64,000 nt of DNA from positions 1-64,000 of the forward strand of contig LRMT01000096.1 of the NCBI GenBank assembly GCA_001725945.1, written 5' to 3'. Source of the DNA: Cupriavidus sp. UYMMa02A (lineage in GTDB: Bacteria; Pseudomonadota; Gammaproteobacteria; Burkholderiales; Burkholderiaceae). How positions within the stretch are numbered: the first letter of the stretch is position 1; each line of letters opens with the position of its first letter. Under the pieces are notes generated by a model that was given only the letters and a program-made list of their open reading frames with translations, was not told the origin of the DNA and did not search any database. Positions 49,824 through 63,672 of the stretch are shown piece by piece. Both the position numbers and the translations under genes were made by a program.

Positions 49824-51607
49824 ATGCCGTCCGTTCCGTCGGAAGCCGCTCCGCGCCGGCTGCACTGGCTGCCCGCGCCGGGGAGCTGGCAATACCACTT
49901 GCTGCTCGGCGCGGCCGGCATGCTGGTGCTCGGCCCGCTGGGCGGGATTGCCGCGGCGTACATGAATTTCTCGCTCGGCTTCTTCGTGGGCGGGCAGGTG
50001 CTGGCAGGCATCCTGGGCTCGGTGGTGACCTGCGGCTATGGTGCGCCGGGGCGGCACGGCGCCAACTACATCCAGACCGCGGCGGCGTCGGTCGCCGGCA
50101 TGGGCGGCATGGCGGTGGTGATCCAGGCGATGAGCTGGCTCGGCCTGGCGCAGCCGCCGTTGTGGCAGCTGGTGGGGTACATGCTGTGCATCGGCATGTA
50201 TGGCGTCGGCGTCGGCATGCTGTATACGCCGCTGCTGGTCGACCGCATGCAACTCACCTTTCCGTCGGGGCTGGCGGTGGCCAATATCCTGCGCGCGCTG
50301 ACCGACCCGTTGCTGCTGCGGCGCTCGGTGTCGCGGCTGGCCGGCGGCATGGCGGCTGGCATGGCCAGCGGCCTCTGGCTCGCCAGGCTGGCGCCGCTAG
50401 CGGCGCTCGATGTGTCCGCGTCGACCTTCGGGGCCGGAATGATCGTCGGTGCGCGCATCGGCATGGCGGCGCTGACCGGAGGCCTGGCGGGATGGGCCAT
50501 GACGCCCTACTTCGTCTCGATCGGCTGGCTCGCGCCCGGCGAGCCGTTCCGCAAGATCACCTTCCTGATCGCGCTGGGCATGATCATGGGCGCGGCCGTG
50601 GTGGATGTCTCGCTGCTGCTGGCGCGCGCGTGGCGACAGTGGCGAGATCGCGCCGCGCCAGAGACGGCACGTGCCAGCGGGCCGGGCATGCGCTGGGTCG
50701 CGGCATGGGTGGTGCTGTGGGGCGCGGCCGTGGTGGCGGCCGGCGTGGCGTGGTTCGGCCAGCCGGTCGGCTACCAGCTCATGGCGGTGCTCCTGGTGCT
50801 GGTATTCGCGCTCGTCAATGGCATTTCGGTGGGCATGGTCGACCAGAATCCGATCTCGTCGGCGTTCGTGCTGTGCGTGATCCTGATGGCGGCGGCAGGG
50901 CTTCGTGCGCCGCATGTCGGCCTGATCGCTGCGACGGTGCTGCTGGTTTCCACCGCCGAGGCCTGCGACATGCAGCAGGACCGCTCGACCGGCTGGCGCT
51001 TGGCAGCAGCCGCATGGCGCAGTTCGGCTACCAGGTCGCGGGGATCATCGTCGGCGCGCTGCTCGCGGTGGCGCTCGCGCGGCTGTTCATGCAGGCGTAT
51101 CCGGTGCTCGCGCTGGACCAGACCACCCTCACGGCGGACCAGCAGCCAGCGCGCTGGACTTCGGCGATGACCTACAAGATCGTCGGCGTGCTGCGCGGAC
51201 TGGCCGAGGCGCGCGGCTACCAGCATCTTGCCGTCATGATCGGGGTCGCGATGGGTCTGGTCACGGAAGTGCTGCGCAAGGCGCTGCGCGCACACGCGGG
51301 ATACCTGCGTTTCGCACAGTCGGGCCGAGCGGGCAAGACCGTCGATTTCGCGGTGGACGCCGTTCTGCTGCCTTCGCCGTATGCCTCGTCCTTCGGCGGC
51401 TTCGTCAATCTGCCCGCTGCGGCGTGGATGGCGGCGGGTGGCGTGGCAGCCAGCCTGACCGAGGGATTCGGCGCGCGTCGCCCGACCCGTTCCATGCCGG
51501 AAGATATGAGCACCACGTCCCTGATTGGCGGCGGGATGATCGCCGGCGATGCGCTGGCGGCACTCGCCATCGGTATGGCAGGACTGTTGGCCGTCTCTCG
51601 CGGCTGA
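49824..51607 (+). CDS. OPT-family oligopeptide/metal-chelate transporter (frame broken once)
   Basis: About 594 aa when repaired, from the ATG at 49824 (MPSVPSEAAPRRLHWLPAPG). Roughly 14-16 hydrophobic segments, with GAAGMLVLGPLGGIAAAYMN, FALVNGISVGMVDQNPISSA and TAEACDMQQDRSTG. The frame changes near 51003, then MAQFGYQVAGIIVGALLAVA and MPEDMSTTSLIGGGMIAGDA. The family imports peptides or siderophore-like metal chelates with protons. Substrate unknown. Confidence 0.82.
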
Positions 51608-51608
51608 G

Positions 51609-51644
51609 TGTCAAATTTTATTGACGCTTCTGTCCAATATTGGA
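51609..51644. promoter_or_regulatory. Palindromes in the acyl-CoA dehydrogenase promoter
   Basis: TGTCAA-N6-TTGACG at 51609-51626 and the perfect 12-bp palindrome TCCAATATTGGA at 51633-51644 lie 75-110 bp before the ATG. They are candidate operators for an unknown regulator of acyl-CoA use. Confidence 0.4.
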
Positions 51645-51717
51645 TGGATTGTCAAATCAGGTAGCGCGCGTACCATTGGCGCCCATACTGTCGAACTGGC
51701 TTGACCGGAGAACCACC

Positions 51718-52872
51718 ATGGCCCTTGACCAAGAATCCTTCGCCCTGCTGCGCGCATCGGTGCAGCGCTTTATCGACGAACGCCTGAAGCCGGCCGAAGA
51801 CACGCTCGAAGAGATCGACGACGTGCCGGCCGACATCGTTGCCGACATGAAGGAAATGGGCCTGTTCGGCATCTCCATCCCCGAAAACTACGGCGGCATC
51901 GGCCTGTCGATGTCGCAGGAATGCGACGTGGTGTACGACCTGGGCCACACCGCGTTCGCGTTCCGTTCGGTGTTCGGCACCAACGTCGCATCGGCTCGCA
52001 GGGCATCCTGATGGATGGCACCGAGGAACAGAAGCAGGCCTACCTGCCGAAGATCGCGAGTGGCGAGCTGATCATCTCGTTCGCGCTGACCGAGCCGAAC
52101 GCCGGTTCCGACGCCGCATCGCTGCAGACCAAAGCCGAGCTCGACGGCGACCACTACGTCATCAACGGCACCAAGCGCTTCATCACCAATGCGCCGCGCG
52201 CCGGCGCCTTCACGCTGATGGCGCGCACGGGCGGCCCCGGTGCGTCGGGCATCTCGTCGTTCATCGTGCCGGCCGACACCCCGGGCATCTCGCTGGGCAA
52301 GCCGGACAAGAAGATGGGCCAGCGCGGCACCAAGACCTGCGACGTGGTGCTGGAGAACGCGCGCGTGCCGGCCGCCAACATCATCGGCGGCGTGCCGGGC
52401 GTGGGTTTCAAGACCGCCATGAAAGTGCTCGACCGCGGCCGCCTGCACCTGTCGGCGCTGGCCTGCGGCATGGCGCATCGACTGATCACCGACGCCGTGG
52501 CCTATGCCAAGGAGCGCAAGCAGTTCGGCAAGCCGATCGGCGACTTCCAGCTGATCCAGGGCATGCTGGCCGACAGCCAGGCCGAGCTGTACGCGGGCCT
52601 GTCGATGATGCGCGACTGCGCGCAGCGCTATGACGCCAAGCCGGCCGGCAAGAGCGACCCCGAGGTCAGCATGCTGGCCTCGTGCACCAAGATGTTCTGT
52701 ACCGAATGGTGGGCCGCATTGCGACCGTGCCGTGCAGATCCACGGTGGCGCCGGCTATATCGCCGAATACAAGGCTGAACGCTTCTACCGCGACGTACGC
52801 CTGCTGCGCCTGTACGAGGGCACCACGCAGATCCAGCAGATCATCATCGCCAAGCAACTGCTGCGCGACTGA
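51718..52872 (+). CDS. Acyl-CoA dehydrogenase (frame broken about three times)
   Basis: About 385 aa when repaired. It starts [20 protein letters not shown]. Motifs are [20 protein letters not shown], the FAD strand [40 protein letters not shown] and the catalytic-Glu region [20 protein letters not shown]. Frame changes near 51995, 52704 and 52722. It oxidises short- or branched-chain acyl-CoA. The stop overlaps the next gene start (TGATG). Confidence 0.9.
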
Positions 52873-53420
52873 TGGCAGCCGCGGCGGCAGGGCGCGACGC
52901 GGGCAGCTTCCCGGACGGTCGCGGCGCGCATCGCCTGCGCGCCGTGGTGGCTACCTATCGGCCGGATTTCCCGGCTTACACACTGGCGGTTTCGCCAGCC
53001 AGGCTGATGGCGCTCAGCGCCAGGCCCGGCGACCTGGCAGCTGTGCGCGATCCGCGCGCGCATGCCCACCTGGAACGCTGCGTGAAGATGTGCACGACAG
53101 CGGCATTGCGCTGCCGGGGGCGATCGTGGTGGCCGTGAGCGGCGGCCGCATGCATTGCGAGTGTGATCACTTGTACGCGCTGGAAATGCGGCCGCAGGCC
53201 GGCGACCGGCTGATCGTGATCGATGGCTATGAGCGCCTGCTGGCGCTGGCCCGGCGAGCGCCGCGAGTGCCAGACACTGGTATCGGCGGTGTTGTGGCAC
53301 ACCGCAAAGCCACCGGCGGCAAGTGCGGCGTGTGCCGGCGGCGCCCACGAGGCGGCCGGCAGCGCGATGGCGCAGTCGGCGGCCGCGCGCTGGGCCAATG
53401 CCGCGCGCGTCTGGCACTGA
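52872..53420 (+). CDS. Hypothetical protein coupled to the acyl-CoA dehydrogenase (frame broken twice)
   Basis: About 183 aa when repaired. In three frames it reads LRAVVATYRPDFPAYTLAVS, then IALPGAIVVAVSGGRMHCEC and LYALEMRPQAGDRLIVIDGY, then QTLVSAVLWHTAKPPAASAA. Frame changes near 53085 and 53265. No family was recognised. The ATG overlaps the dehydrogenase stop. A terminator follows at 53442. Confidence 0.45.
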
Positions 53421-53441
53421 GTGCATTGAGCGAGTGAACGG

Positions 53442-53472
53442 AACATGCCGCCGATTGGCGGCATGTTTGCTT
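53442..53472 (+). terminator. Rho-independent terminator
   Basis: AACATGCCGCC-GATT-GGCGGCATGTT followed by TGCTTTGG; an 11-bp perfect stem 22 bp after the stop of the hypothetical gene. Confidence 0.75.
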
Positions 53473-53520
53473 TGGGGCGCGAGGAAGCGGGTCGGAGGGG
53501 GGAGTGCGGCGTTCGGCGCC

Positions 53521-53897
53521 TTATTCGCCAGACCAGACGCCGTCCACGTCCCGCAACAGGTGCCCGGCGAGGATGTAGTCGCCCAGCCGCGTCGCCCTGG
53601 CTTCCAGGTCGAGCAGTTCGTGGTCCGTCAACGTGCCAAGGTCGAACTGGCAGTACAGGTTGCGTTGCCGGAACGTTTTCTTGGGTTTGGTGAGCCTTCG
53701 ATCAACGCTTCGCGTGAGCGCACGGCGATACTTTCCTGGCCGCGATACTGCACCTTGATCCCGCGCTTCTCCCCGAGCCTGCCGAGTTCGACGGCGTCCT
53801 GCCATCCGGTCTCGTAGTCCAGCTCCAGCGCCAGCACACCTTCCGCAGCGAGAAGCCGGAGCGCTTCCGCCTTGCTGCCAGCCCGCACGATTGACAT
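53521..53897 (-). CDS. Hypothetical protein under a LexA box (frame broken once)
   Basis: About 125 aa when repaired, from an ATG at 53897 or 53903. It reads MSIVRAGSKAEALRLLAAEG, then ALELDYETGWQDAVELGRLG and KRGIKVQYRGQESIAVRSRE; after a frame change near 53695 it continues TFRQRNLYCQFDLGTLTDHE and ends LLRDVDGVWSGE. No family was recognised. A near-consensus SOS box lies just upstream at 53920, so it is probably induced by DNA damage. It is not next to known SOS genes such as imuAB or lexA. Confidence 0.55.
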
Positions 53898-53919
53898 CCA
53901 CACCTCTTGTCTCTACTTA

Positions 53920-53939
53920 TACTGTACGAATATACAGTC
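53920..53939. promoter_or_regulatory. LexA (SOS) box
   Basis: TACTGTACGAATATACAGTC fits the LexA consensus TACTGT-N8-ACAGTA in all but the last base, with the invariant CTGT and ACAG. It lies 17-23 bp upstream of the start of the 125-aa gene. The gene on the other side (M16 peptidase) points toward the site, so only one gene is a candidate target. Confidence 0.75.
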
Positions 53940-54038
53940 AACGACAGGGCACGGCAAGGGGCGTGCCCCGTTCTGGCGCCCCGAAGCCGGCGCGTCGGCC
54001 CATTCTGGGCTGCCTCCTTGTCGCCCGCGTGACAGTGC

Positions 54039-56852
54039 CTACGGACGTGCCGCGGGCGCTTCGCCGGCCGCGGCACCATCGGCGGCCGGCGCCGCAACGA
54101 AATCACCCGCGTAGACCTGCGACAGCCCCGTCGGGCGCACATACCTGCGGATCGCCGCGTTCACCGCCTCGGGCGTGGCCGCGCGCAAGCGTGCTTCCAA
54201 TTGTTCGGTGTAGGCCATGGTGCGGCCAAGGTAAAGCTGGTTGGCCAGCGCGCCGGCCAACGCATCGTCGCTGCTGCGGCTGATCATGCCTTGCTGCAGG
54301 ATGCCGCTGACTGCTTCGGAGAGTTCCGCAGCACTGACGCCGTCGCGCACGAAACGCTCGAGTTCCTCGGCCACGGCGCGCTGCAGGCGCGCGAGGTTCT
54401 GCGGCGCGTATTGCGCCTGCAGGCCGAAGCGGCCGGCGCGGTCCAGCGCGCCCACCTGCACCCAGCTCGATGCGCCGTAGCTCAATCCCTCTTTCTGCCG
54501 CAGGCGATCGGCCAGGCGGCTGCGCAGCGTACCGCCGCCGAACACACGGTTGGCGATCAGCATCAGTGCGTAGTCGGGCGCGTCGCTGGTCAGGTCGATC
54601 GGCTCGGCCGCGAGGTAGACCGCATTGGCCTTGCCCGGCGTGGCCAGCGTGAAATCCGCCGGCGCGATCGCCACGAAGGGCCGGTCCACGCGCTCGAACG
54701 GTTGCTGTGCGCGCCAGTCGCCGAAGAGCTCGCCTGCCTGCGCGGCGGCCGCATCGGCGTCGAAGTCGCCGACGAGGCTCAGCTGTGCATTTTCGGTGCC
54801 GTAGAAGCGCGCATGGAAGTCGCGCACCTGCTCGAGCGTGGCGGCCTTGAATGCCGCGATACTTTCGTCGAACGTGGGCGCATGGCGCGGGTCGCCGACG
54901 GGGTAGGGGTCGCCATGGCGGCCCAGCGCGTCGGATGCCATCACGCCCGGTTGCCGCCGCACGCTTTCGATGTCGGCAATGGTGGTGCTGCGCAGCGTTT
55001 CGAACTCCGGTTCGGGGAAGGTCGGCGCGCGCAACAGGTCGCGCAGCAATACGAGCAGCGCGGGCAATTGCTCTCGCCGCGTCTCGAAGCTCACGGTCAC
55101 GCGCTCCGAACCGCCCGACACCGACACCCGTGCGCGCAGGGCCTCGATGCGGTCGGAAATCTGCAGGCGGTCCAAGGTACCCGCGCCGCGCTTGAGCATC
55201 GATGCGGTCAGGCTGCCCACGGTTGTCAGACCCTGCAGGCTCTGCAGGTCGCCCATGCGCAAGATCAGCGTGCCGTTGACCACGCCGCCGCGCGTGGGCT
55301 TGGGCAGCAGCGCGAGCTTCATGCCGTTGGCCAGGGTCTCGCGCCGCGTGTGCGTCTCGATATTGGCCGGGCTCGGATCAAACGCAGGGACTGCCGCCAG
55401 TGCCGGCTTCCCCTGGTAGCCGCGCACCTGCCCGGCCACGTCCGGTGTGGCGGGAATCTGCGCGCGCAGCGGCTTGTCCTGCGGCACGAACAGCCCGACT
55501 GTGCGGTTCGACGCCTGGAAGTAGTTGAGCGCGACGCGCTGCACGTCTTCAAGCGTCACGGTCTCGATGCGGTCGCGCGCGATCAGGAACAGGCGCCAGT
55601 CGCCCTTGGCAATCGCTTCGGACAGCGCAATGCCGAGCGCGCCCGGGTCGTTCATGTAGTGCTCGTAGGCGTTGCGCATGCGCACGCGCGCGCGTTCAAG
55701 CTCCTCCTGTGTCACCGGTGCTTCGGCGAAGCTTCAACCTGCGTGATGAGCCCCGCGCGCGCCGCGGCCATCGGCTGGTCCTTTGCGGTTTCCGCCATGA
55801 AGAGCAGCGTGCCGGGATATTTCATCGCGCTGAACGACGTGCCGACCGAGGTTGCCTGCTTCCGCTCCACCAGCGCCTTGTACAGGCGGCCGCCCGGCGT
55901 GTCGCCGAGGATGATGGTCAGCATCGCCAGGGCCGTGGTGTCCGGGTGCGCGCCGGCACTGACGTGGTACTGCGCTGCGACCAGCCCGCTGTCGCCGGGC
56001 CGCGTGACGACCAGCTCGCGGGCGCCTTCCTGTGGTGGCTCGACAGTGTGCTCGGGCGGCAGCACGCGCGTCGGGCGCGCGATGGGCCCGAAATAGCGTT
56101 CGATGCGCGCCAGCGCCCACGCCGGGTCGAACTTGCCGGCCACCACGAGCACCGCGTTGTCGGGCTGGTAGTAGCGGCGGTAGAACGCGCGCAGGTTGTC
56201 GATGCTGACCTGCTCCACATCGCTGCGCGCGCCGATCGGTGCCTTGCCGTAGTTGTGCCACCGGTAGGAGGCGGCCATCATCTGCTGGATCAGCATGCGG
56301 GCGGGGCTGTTCTCGCCCATTTCCATCTCGTTGCGCACCACCGTCATCTCGCTGTCGAGATCGGCGCGCGCGACAAAACTGTTGACCATGCGGTCCGCTT
56401 CCATGCGCAGCGCCCAGTCGAGGTTGTCGTCGCTCGCGGTAAAGGTCTCGAAGTAGTTGGTGCGGTCCTGCGCAGTGGTGGCGTTGGAGGACATGCCGCG
56501 CCGCGCGAACTCGGTCGGGATGTTCTTGCCCGGCAGCGTCGGCGTGCCCTTGAACAGCAGGTGCTCGAGCAGGTGCGCCATGCCGGTCTCGCCGTAGTTT
56601 TCATGGCGGCTGCGACCAGGTAAGTCATGTTGACCGTGGTGGTCGGCTTGGCCGCGTCGGGCGCCAGCACGACGCGCAGGCCATTGGGCAGACGGTACTC
56701 GGTGATGCCCTCGACCGAGGTGACCTCGGCCGCGCTTGCTCCTGCCTGCGCCGCACTGGCGGGCGCGGCGGGAGCCGTCCCGGGCAGCCCAAGCCACAAC
56801 AGGCCCGCCAGGCGAGCGAGCAGGTGAGCGGAAGCGGTTTGACAGCGCGCAT
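54039..56852 (-). CDS. M16-family zinc metallopeptidase, two-domain, secreted (frame broken three times)
   Basis: About 938 aa when repaired, starting [20 protein letters not shown] with a signal peptide. The first M16 unit has the zinc motif HxxEH in [16 protein letters not shown] and [20 protein letters not shown]. The second, inactive-looking unit starts [20 protein letters not shown] and contains [20 protein letters not shown]. This is the pitrilysin/PqqL-like layout, probably periplasmic peptide degradation. Frame changes near 56800, 56608 and 55722. Confidence 0.88.
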
Positions 56853-56992
56853 GGATTCTCCGGAAACATCGCAGGCAGGTGATTCTAGCCGTACGCCGTT
56901 ACCCAAACTGTGCCCCATGGCACGATGACCGGCTACAGGGGAATGTCCGAATCCAGCCGGTAGGCATCGGCCCGACGCGGTAGCATGCCTGT

Positions 56993-58530
56993 ATGGAACT
57001 CGATCCCGACACCTGTTACAAGGCCGTGGCCTCGCACGACCGGCGCTTCGACGGCCGCTTTTTCGTCGGCGTGTCGTCCACGGGCATCTACTGCCGGCCC
57101 GTGTGCGCGGTGCGTACGCCGAAGCGCGAGAACTGCACGTTCTACGAGAGCGCCGCCGCAGCGGAAAAGCACGGCTTCCGTCCGTGCCTGCGTTGCCGCC
57201 CGGAACTTGCGCCCGGCCACGGGCTTGCCGATATCTCTGGCCGCCTGGCGCAGGCCGCTGCCACGCTGATCGACGAAGGCTTCATGGCCGACGCGGGCGT
57301 GGCCGCGCTCGCCGGCCGCATCGGCGTGACCGAACGGCACCTGCATCGCCTGTTCACCGCGCAGTTCGGCGTCTCGGTGCTTGAGTACGTGCAGACGCAG
57401 CGCCTGCTGCTGGCCAAGCGGCTGCTGACCGATACCGCGTTGCCGGTGACCGAGGTCGCGCTGGCCGCCGGCTTCGGCAGCGTACGCCGCTTCAATGATG
57501 TACTGCGCACGCGCTATGGCCTCACGCCCATGACCATGCGCAAGCGTGCCTCGGAGGGCATAGCCGATCGGCTGGTGTTCGAACTCGGTTACCGGCCGCC
57601 GCTGGCGTGGGATGCCTTGCTTGGCTTCCTGGCGGTGCGCGCGGTGGACGGCATCGAACAGGTCCGCGACGGCGCGTATGCGCGCACGCTTGCCGTGGAA
57701 AGCGGCGGCACCGTGCATCGCGGCTGGGTGCGGCTCGATCATGTGCCGGGACGTCTCGTGCTGCGCGTGACATTGTCTGCCTCGCTCGCGCGGGTGATTC
57801 CCCAATCGCTCGGCAAGGTGCGCCGGCTGTGCGACCTGGGTTGCCGGCCCGATATCGTCGACCGCCATCTTGGCGATCTGGCCACCGACGTGCCTGGCAT
57901 GCGGCTGCCGGGCAGTGTCGATGGTTTCGAAATTGCGGTGCGCGCAGTGATCGGTCAGGTGATTTCGGTGGTGCAAGCGCGGCGCGTCCTGGCGCGGCTC
58001 GCGCAGGCGGCAGGCGATGGGCTGGAGGCGCCCGCCATGGCCATCGTCGGGTGCGCGCCGTTGCAGTACTGTTTTCCGTCGCTGCCGCGCTGGCCGCGCT
58101 GCCTGCCGACCCCCTGGCTGCAGCCGGCGTGTCGGCAGGCAAGGTCCGCACGTTGCGCGCGCTTTCTCAACGCGTTGCCAGCGGCGAGCTGCCGCTGGAG
58201 CCGCATATGCCGCCTGAACAGACCGTGGCGGCGCTGTGCGAGATCGATGGCATCGGCGACTGGACCGCGCAGTACGTGGCCATGCGCGCACTGGGCTGGC
58301 CCGATGCGTTCCCGGGTACCGACTACGCACTGCGTAAGGTGCTTGGCGTAACGACCGTGCGCGCCATGCAGGCGCGCACCGCGCAGTGGGCGCCGTGGCG
58401 CGCGTACGCGGCCATTCACCTGTGGCATCGCTATGAACTGATGAAGACGCATGGCGACGGCGCGTGGTACCTTCGGCCGACATCATGCCCGCCAATTCAG
58501 CCAATTCATTTAGTTCCGATATCGAGGTGA
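56993..58530 (+). CDS. AdaA-AlkA fusion: DNA-3-methyladenine glycosylase II with Ada N-terminus (frame broken once)
   Basis: About 512 aa when repaired. The N-terminal Ada domain has four cysteines in STGIYCRPVCAVRTP and RPCLRCRPE for zinc and methyl transfer. An AraC-type helix-turn-helix follows (VAALAGRIGVTERHLHRLFT). The AlkA part carries VIGQVISVVQARRVL and the helix-hairpin-helix with catalytic Asp, CEIDGIGDWTAQYVAMRALG and PGTDYALRKVLG. The frame changes near 58050. It repairs alkylated DNA. The ogt gene starts 5 bp after its stop. Confidence 0.9.
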
Positions 58531-58534
58531 CGAC

Positions 58535-59064
58535 ATGACCAGCTACCGCCTGATCGACAGCCCGCTCGGCGCCATGCTGCTGCGCGCGCAGGACAACTTC
58601 CTGACGGGTGTCTATTTCGAAGGGCAGAAGTACTATCCGGCAGGTGCAGTACCCGGCGTGGTGCCGGAAAGTGCTGCACGGCTGTTCGACGAAGCCGCCA
58701 GGCAGATCGCGGCGTACTTCGACGGATCGCTCGAAGCCTTCTCGGTGCCGGTGCGCCTCATCGGAACCAGCTTCCAGATGCGTGTCTGGGAGGCGCTGCG
58801 CACGATTGCGTTCGGCGAGACGCTGTCCTATGGCGATCTTGCGGGGCAGCTCGGCCTGCCGCACGGCCACGCGCGCGCGGTCGGCGGGGCGGTGGGGCGC
58901 AACCCGCTGTCGGTGATCGTGCCGTGCCATCGCGTGCTTGGCGCGGCCGGCGACCTGACCGGCTATGGCGGGCGGCACGACCGCAAGCGCGCGCTGCTCA
59001 GGCTCGAAGCCACGCCGCGGCGGCGCGCTGCCGATCACGCAGCAGTCCGCGCTCGCGTTCGCGT
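58535..59064 (+). CDS. ogt: Methylated-DNA-protein cysteine methyltransferase (frame broken once near the end)
   Basis: About 176 aa when repaired. It begins MTSYRLIDSPLGAMLLRAQD. The active cysteine is in NPLSVIVPCHRVLGAAGDLT. The frame changes near 59008, giving the ending ALPITQQSALAFA and a stop at 59062. It removes O6-alkyl groups from guanine by transfer to its own cysteine. It forms an alkylation-repair operon with the AlkA fusion upstream and overlaps thpR (GTGA). Confidence 0.9.
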
Positions 59065-59652
59065 GAACAGCGTGGCGCGCTGTTCATCGCCGTGGACACG
59101 CCGCCCGAGATTGCGGCGCGGCTGGTGGCGACCGTGCCGACAGCCGCCGGCATTCGCCCCGCGCCCGCGGCGCAGGTGCACCTGACCTTGCGCTTCCTCG
59201 GGGAAGTCGATGTGGAGCAGGCCGCGCGCATCACCGCCGCGCTCGATACGGTGCGCGCGGTGGATTTCACGCTGTGCGTGGCCGGTGTTGGCCGCTTCCG
59301 CGGGCAGCAGGGCAGCGTGCTGTGGGCGGGCATGGCGCCTGTTCCGGAGCTCGATGCGCTCTACGCGGCCACGACCGTTGCGTTGCAGTCCGCAGGCATC
59401 GCGCCTGAACGGCGCCAATTTCGCCCGCACCTGACCCTTGCGCGCTGCCGTCCCGCCGTGCCTGACGCGCTGCTGCGCGAATGGATCGAAACGCACCGCG
59501 AGATGGCCGTGCCCTCCTGGCGTGCGCGCCGCTTCGTGCTGTTCGAAAGCCGCCTGGACCGGCATGGCGCTACACACGCTGCAACCGTGGCGTGGCCGCT
59601 TGTTGCCCCGGATGACGAAGGCACGGCGGCGAGCGTACCCGTTTCTGCGTGA
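59061..59652 (+). CDS. thpR: RNA 2',3'-cyclic phosphodiesterase (2'-5' RNA ligase family)
   Basis: About 197 aa. The likely start is the GTG at 59061, overlapping the ogt stop; one lost base near 59078 joins MNSVAR to LFIAVDTPPEIAARLV. The two HxTx motifs are HLTLRFLGEVD and HLTLARCRPA. The C-terminus GTAASVPVSA and the stop codon are formed by an iteron (59634-59649). Confidence 0.88.
59634..59649 (+). repeat. Iteron at the 3' end of thpR, perfect copy
   Basis: CGTACCCGTTTCTGCG encodes the last residues VPVSA of the RNA ligase-like protein; the stop codon follows directly. Array orientation. Confidence 0.85.
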
Positions 59653-59865
59653 CGAATGACGCGCGCCGCAGCGCGAAAGCGGCGCCAACGCTACCCCTCC
59701 GAAGTCTGTGCTCAAGTTTTGCCACAGAATGCCGAAGGCCATGCCATGAGCCTTGCCGTCGAACGCAGCGGCCCCTTAATATGCGGCGCTCGACTGCAGG
59801 CCGATCCTGCCTGCGGACGCCCCCTGAACGCGCGGTGCGCTGCCATTCTGATGTTGCGTGATCCC

Positions 59866-62734
<2,869 letters not shown>

Positions 62735-62814
62735 CGCGGCTTGTTGTTCGATAATCGCGCAATCTTAAACGGAGTCGGCGCCGCGGGCCAGTAGTTTTGC
62801 ACTGTGTGCCTGCT
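62735..62814. other. Promoter region of the IclR gene
   Basis: Short AT-richer gap (TTGTTCGATAATCGCGCAATC). No clear operator was found. Confidence 0.3.
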
Positions 62815-62994
62815 TCAGTGCCGCAAACGCTCCGCCACCTCGAACGCCCACGCCTTGGCGTGGCCGGCGCTGCCCAGCACCAGGCGTGCCGTGACGGACT
62901 TGCTGGAGAGCCACTGCATCGGCCGCCCCAGCCATGCGTGCTGCCGGCGCCGCGCCAAATGCGATCACGCCAACACCGACCGCACCGCGTTCAT
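62815..62994 (-). CDS. Possible small protein, about 59 aa (frame broken once)
   Basis: Reading the minus strand from an ATG at 62994 with one lost base gives MNAVRSVLA then HLARRRQHAWLGRPMQWLSS and AWAFEVAERLRH with a stop at 62815. The frame has good codon use but no recognised family. It may be a spurious match in a non-coding gap. Confidence 0.25.
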
Positions 62995-63069
62995 GGCGAG
63001 CGCTGCGGTTTCGCCGGTTTTCGCCGGCCAAGCACGATAACCTGGCTCTAACTACAGCCCTGCGCCATT

Positions 63070-63599
63070 TCAGAGCTTCTGTTGTGCCGCCAGCGTCAGG
63101 ATCTTTGCCCAGCGCCGCGCATGCACGCGCGTGGGCATCGGGATATGCCAGAGCGGCCGGGCGTGTGGTCGAGCCGCAGGGCCAACGCCCAGCCGTCGCC
63201 ATCGGATACCGGCTCGGCGCCGGCAATGTCCGCGAAGATGAAGCGCGATTGCGTATCGCCAAGTGCCAGCGTACCGAGCTTGTGGTCCGCATCGACACGC
63301 AGGCTGCCCCATGCGCCATCGATCGACAGGATGCGCTCGCCATGGGCGCGCACGCCATGGATCGCGCGCCAGCGCCGCACGCCGTCCGTTACCAGTGCGG
63401 CCAGCATCGCAACGGCGAGCACAACGGCGCCGGCACCGGCAAGGGCACCGAACGCGGCGGTGACAGTCTGGTAGAGACGGACGGCCCCGTAGATCAGGCG
63501 CCGATCAGGCAAGGCCGAGAAGGATGAATGGCACGTAGGAATCCCGCACCGCGGGCACACGGCCCGGCCGGTCAAAGCGTTGATTCTATCGGGCTCCAT
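63070..63599 (-). CDS. Hypothetical membrane protein (frame broken once)
   Basis: About 176 aa if started at 63599 (MEPDRINALTGRAVCPRCGI); this would include a CPRCGIPTC zinc-ribbon-like motif, and a later start is possible. A single hydrophobic segment (LAGAGAVVLAVAMLAALVTD) is followed by a soluble part (RILSIDGAWGSLRVDADHKL, FIFADIAGAEPVSDGDGWAL). The frame changes near 63165, ending WAKILTLAAQQKL at 63070. No family was recognised. Confidence 0.5.
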
Positions 63600-63672
63600 A
63601 GGCCGTGCGAGTATCGAACTTGCAGCGGCGCGGCCGCCAAGGCGCGTTGTGGCCGGTCCGCGCAGGGGCGCC

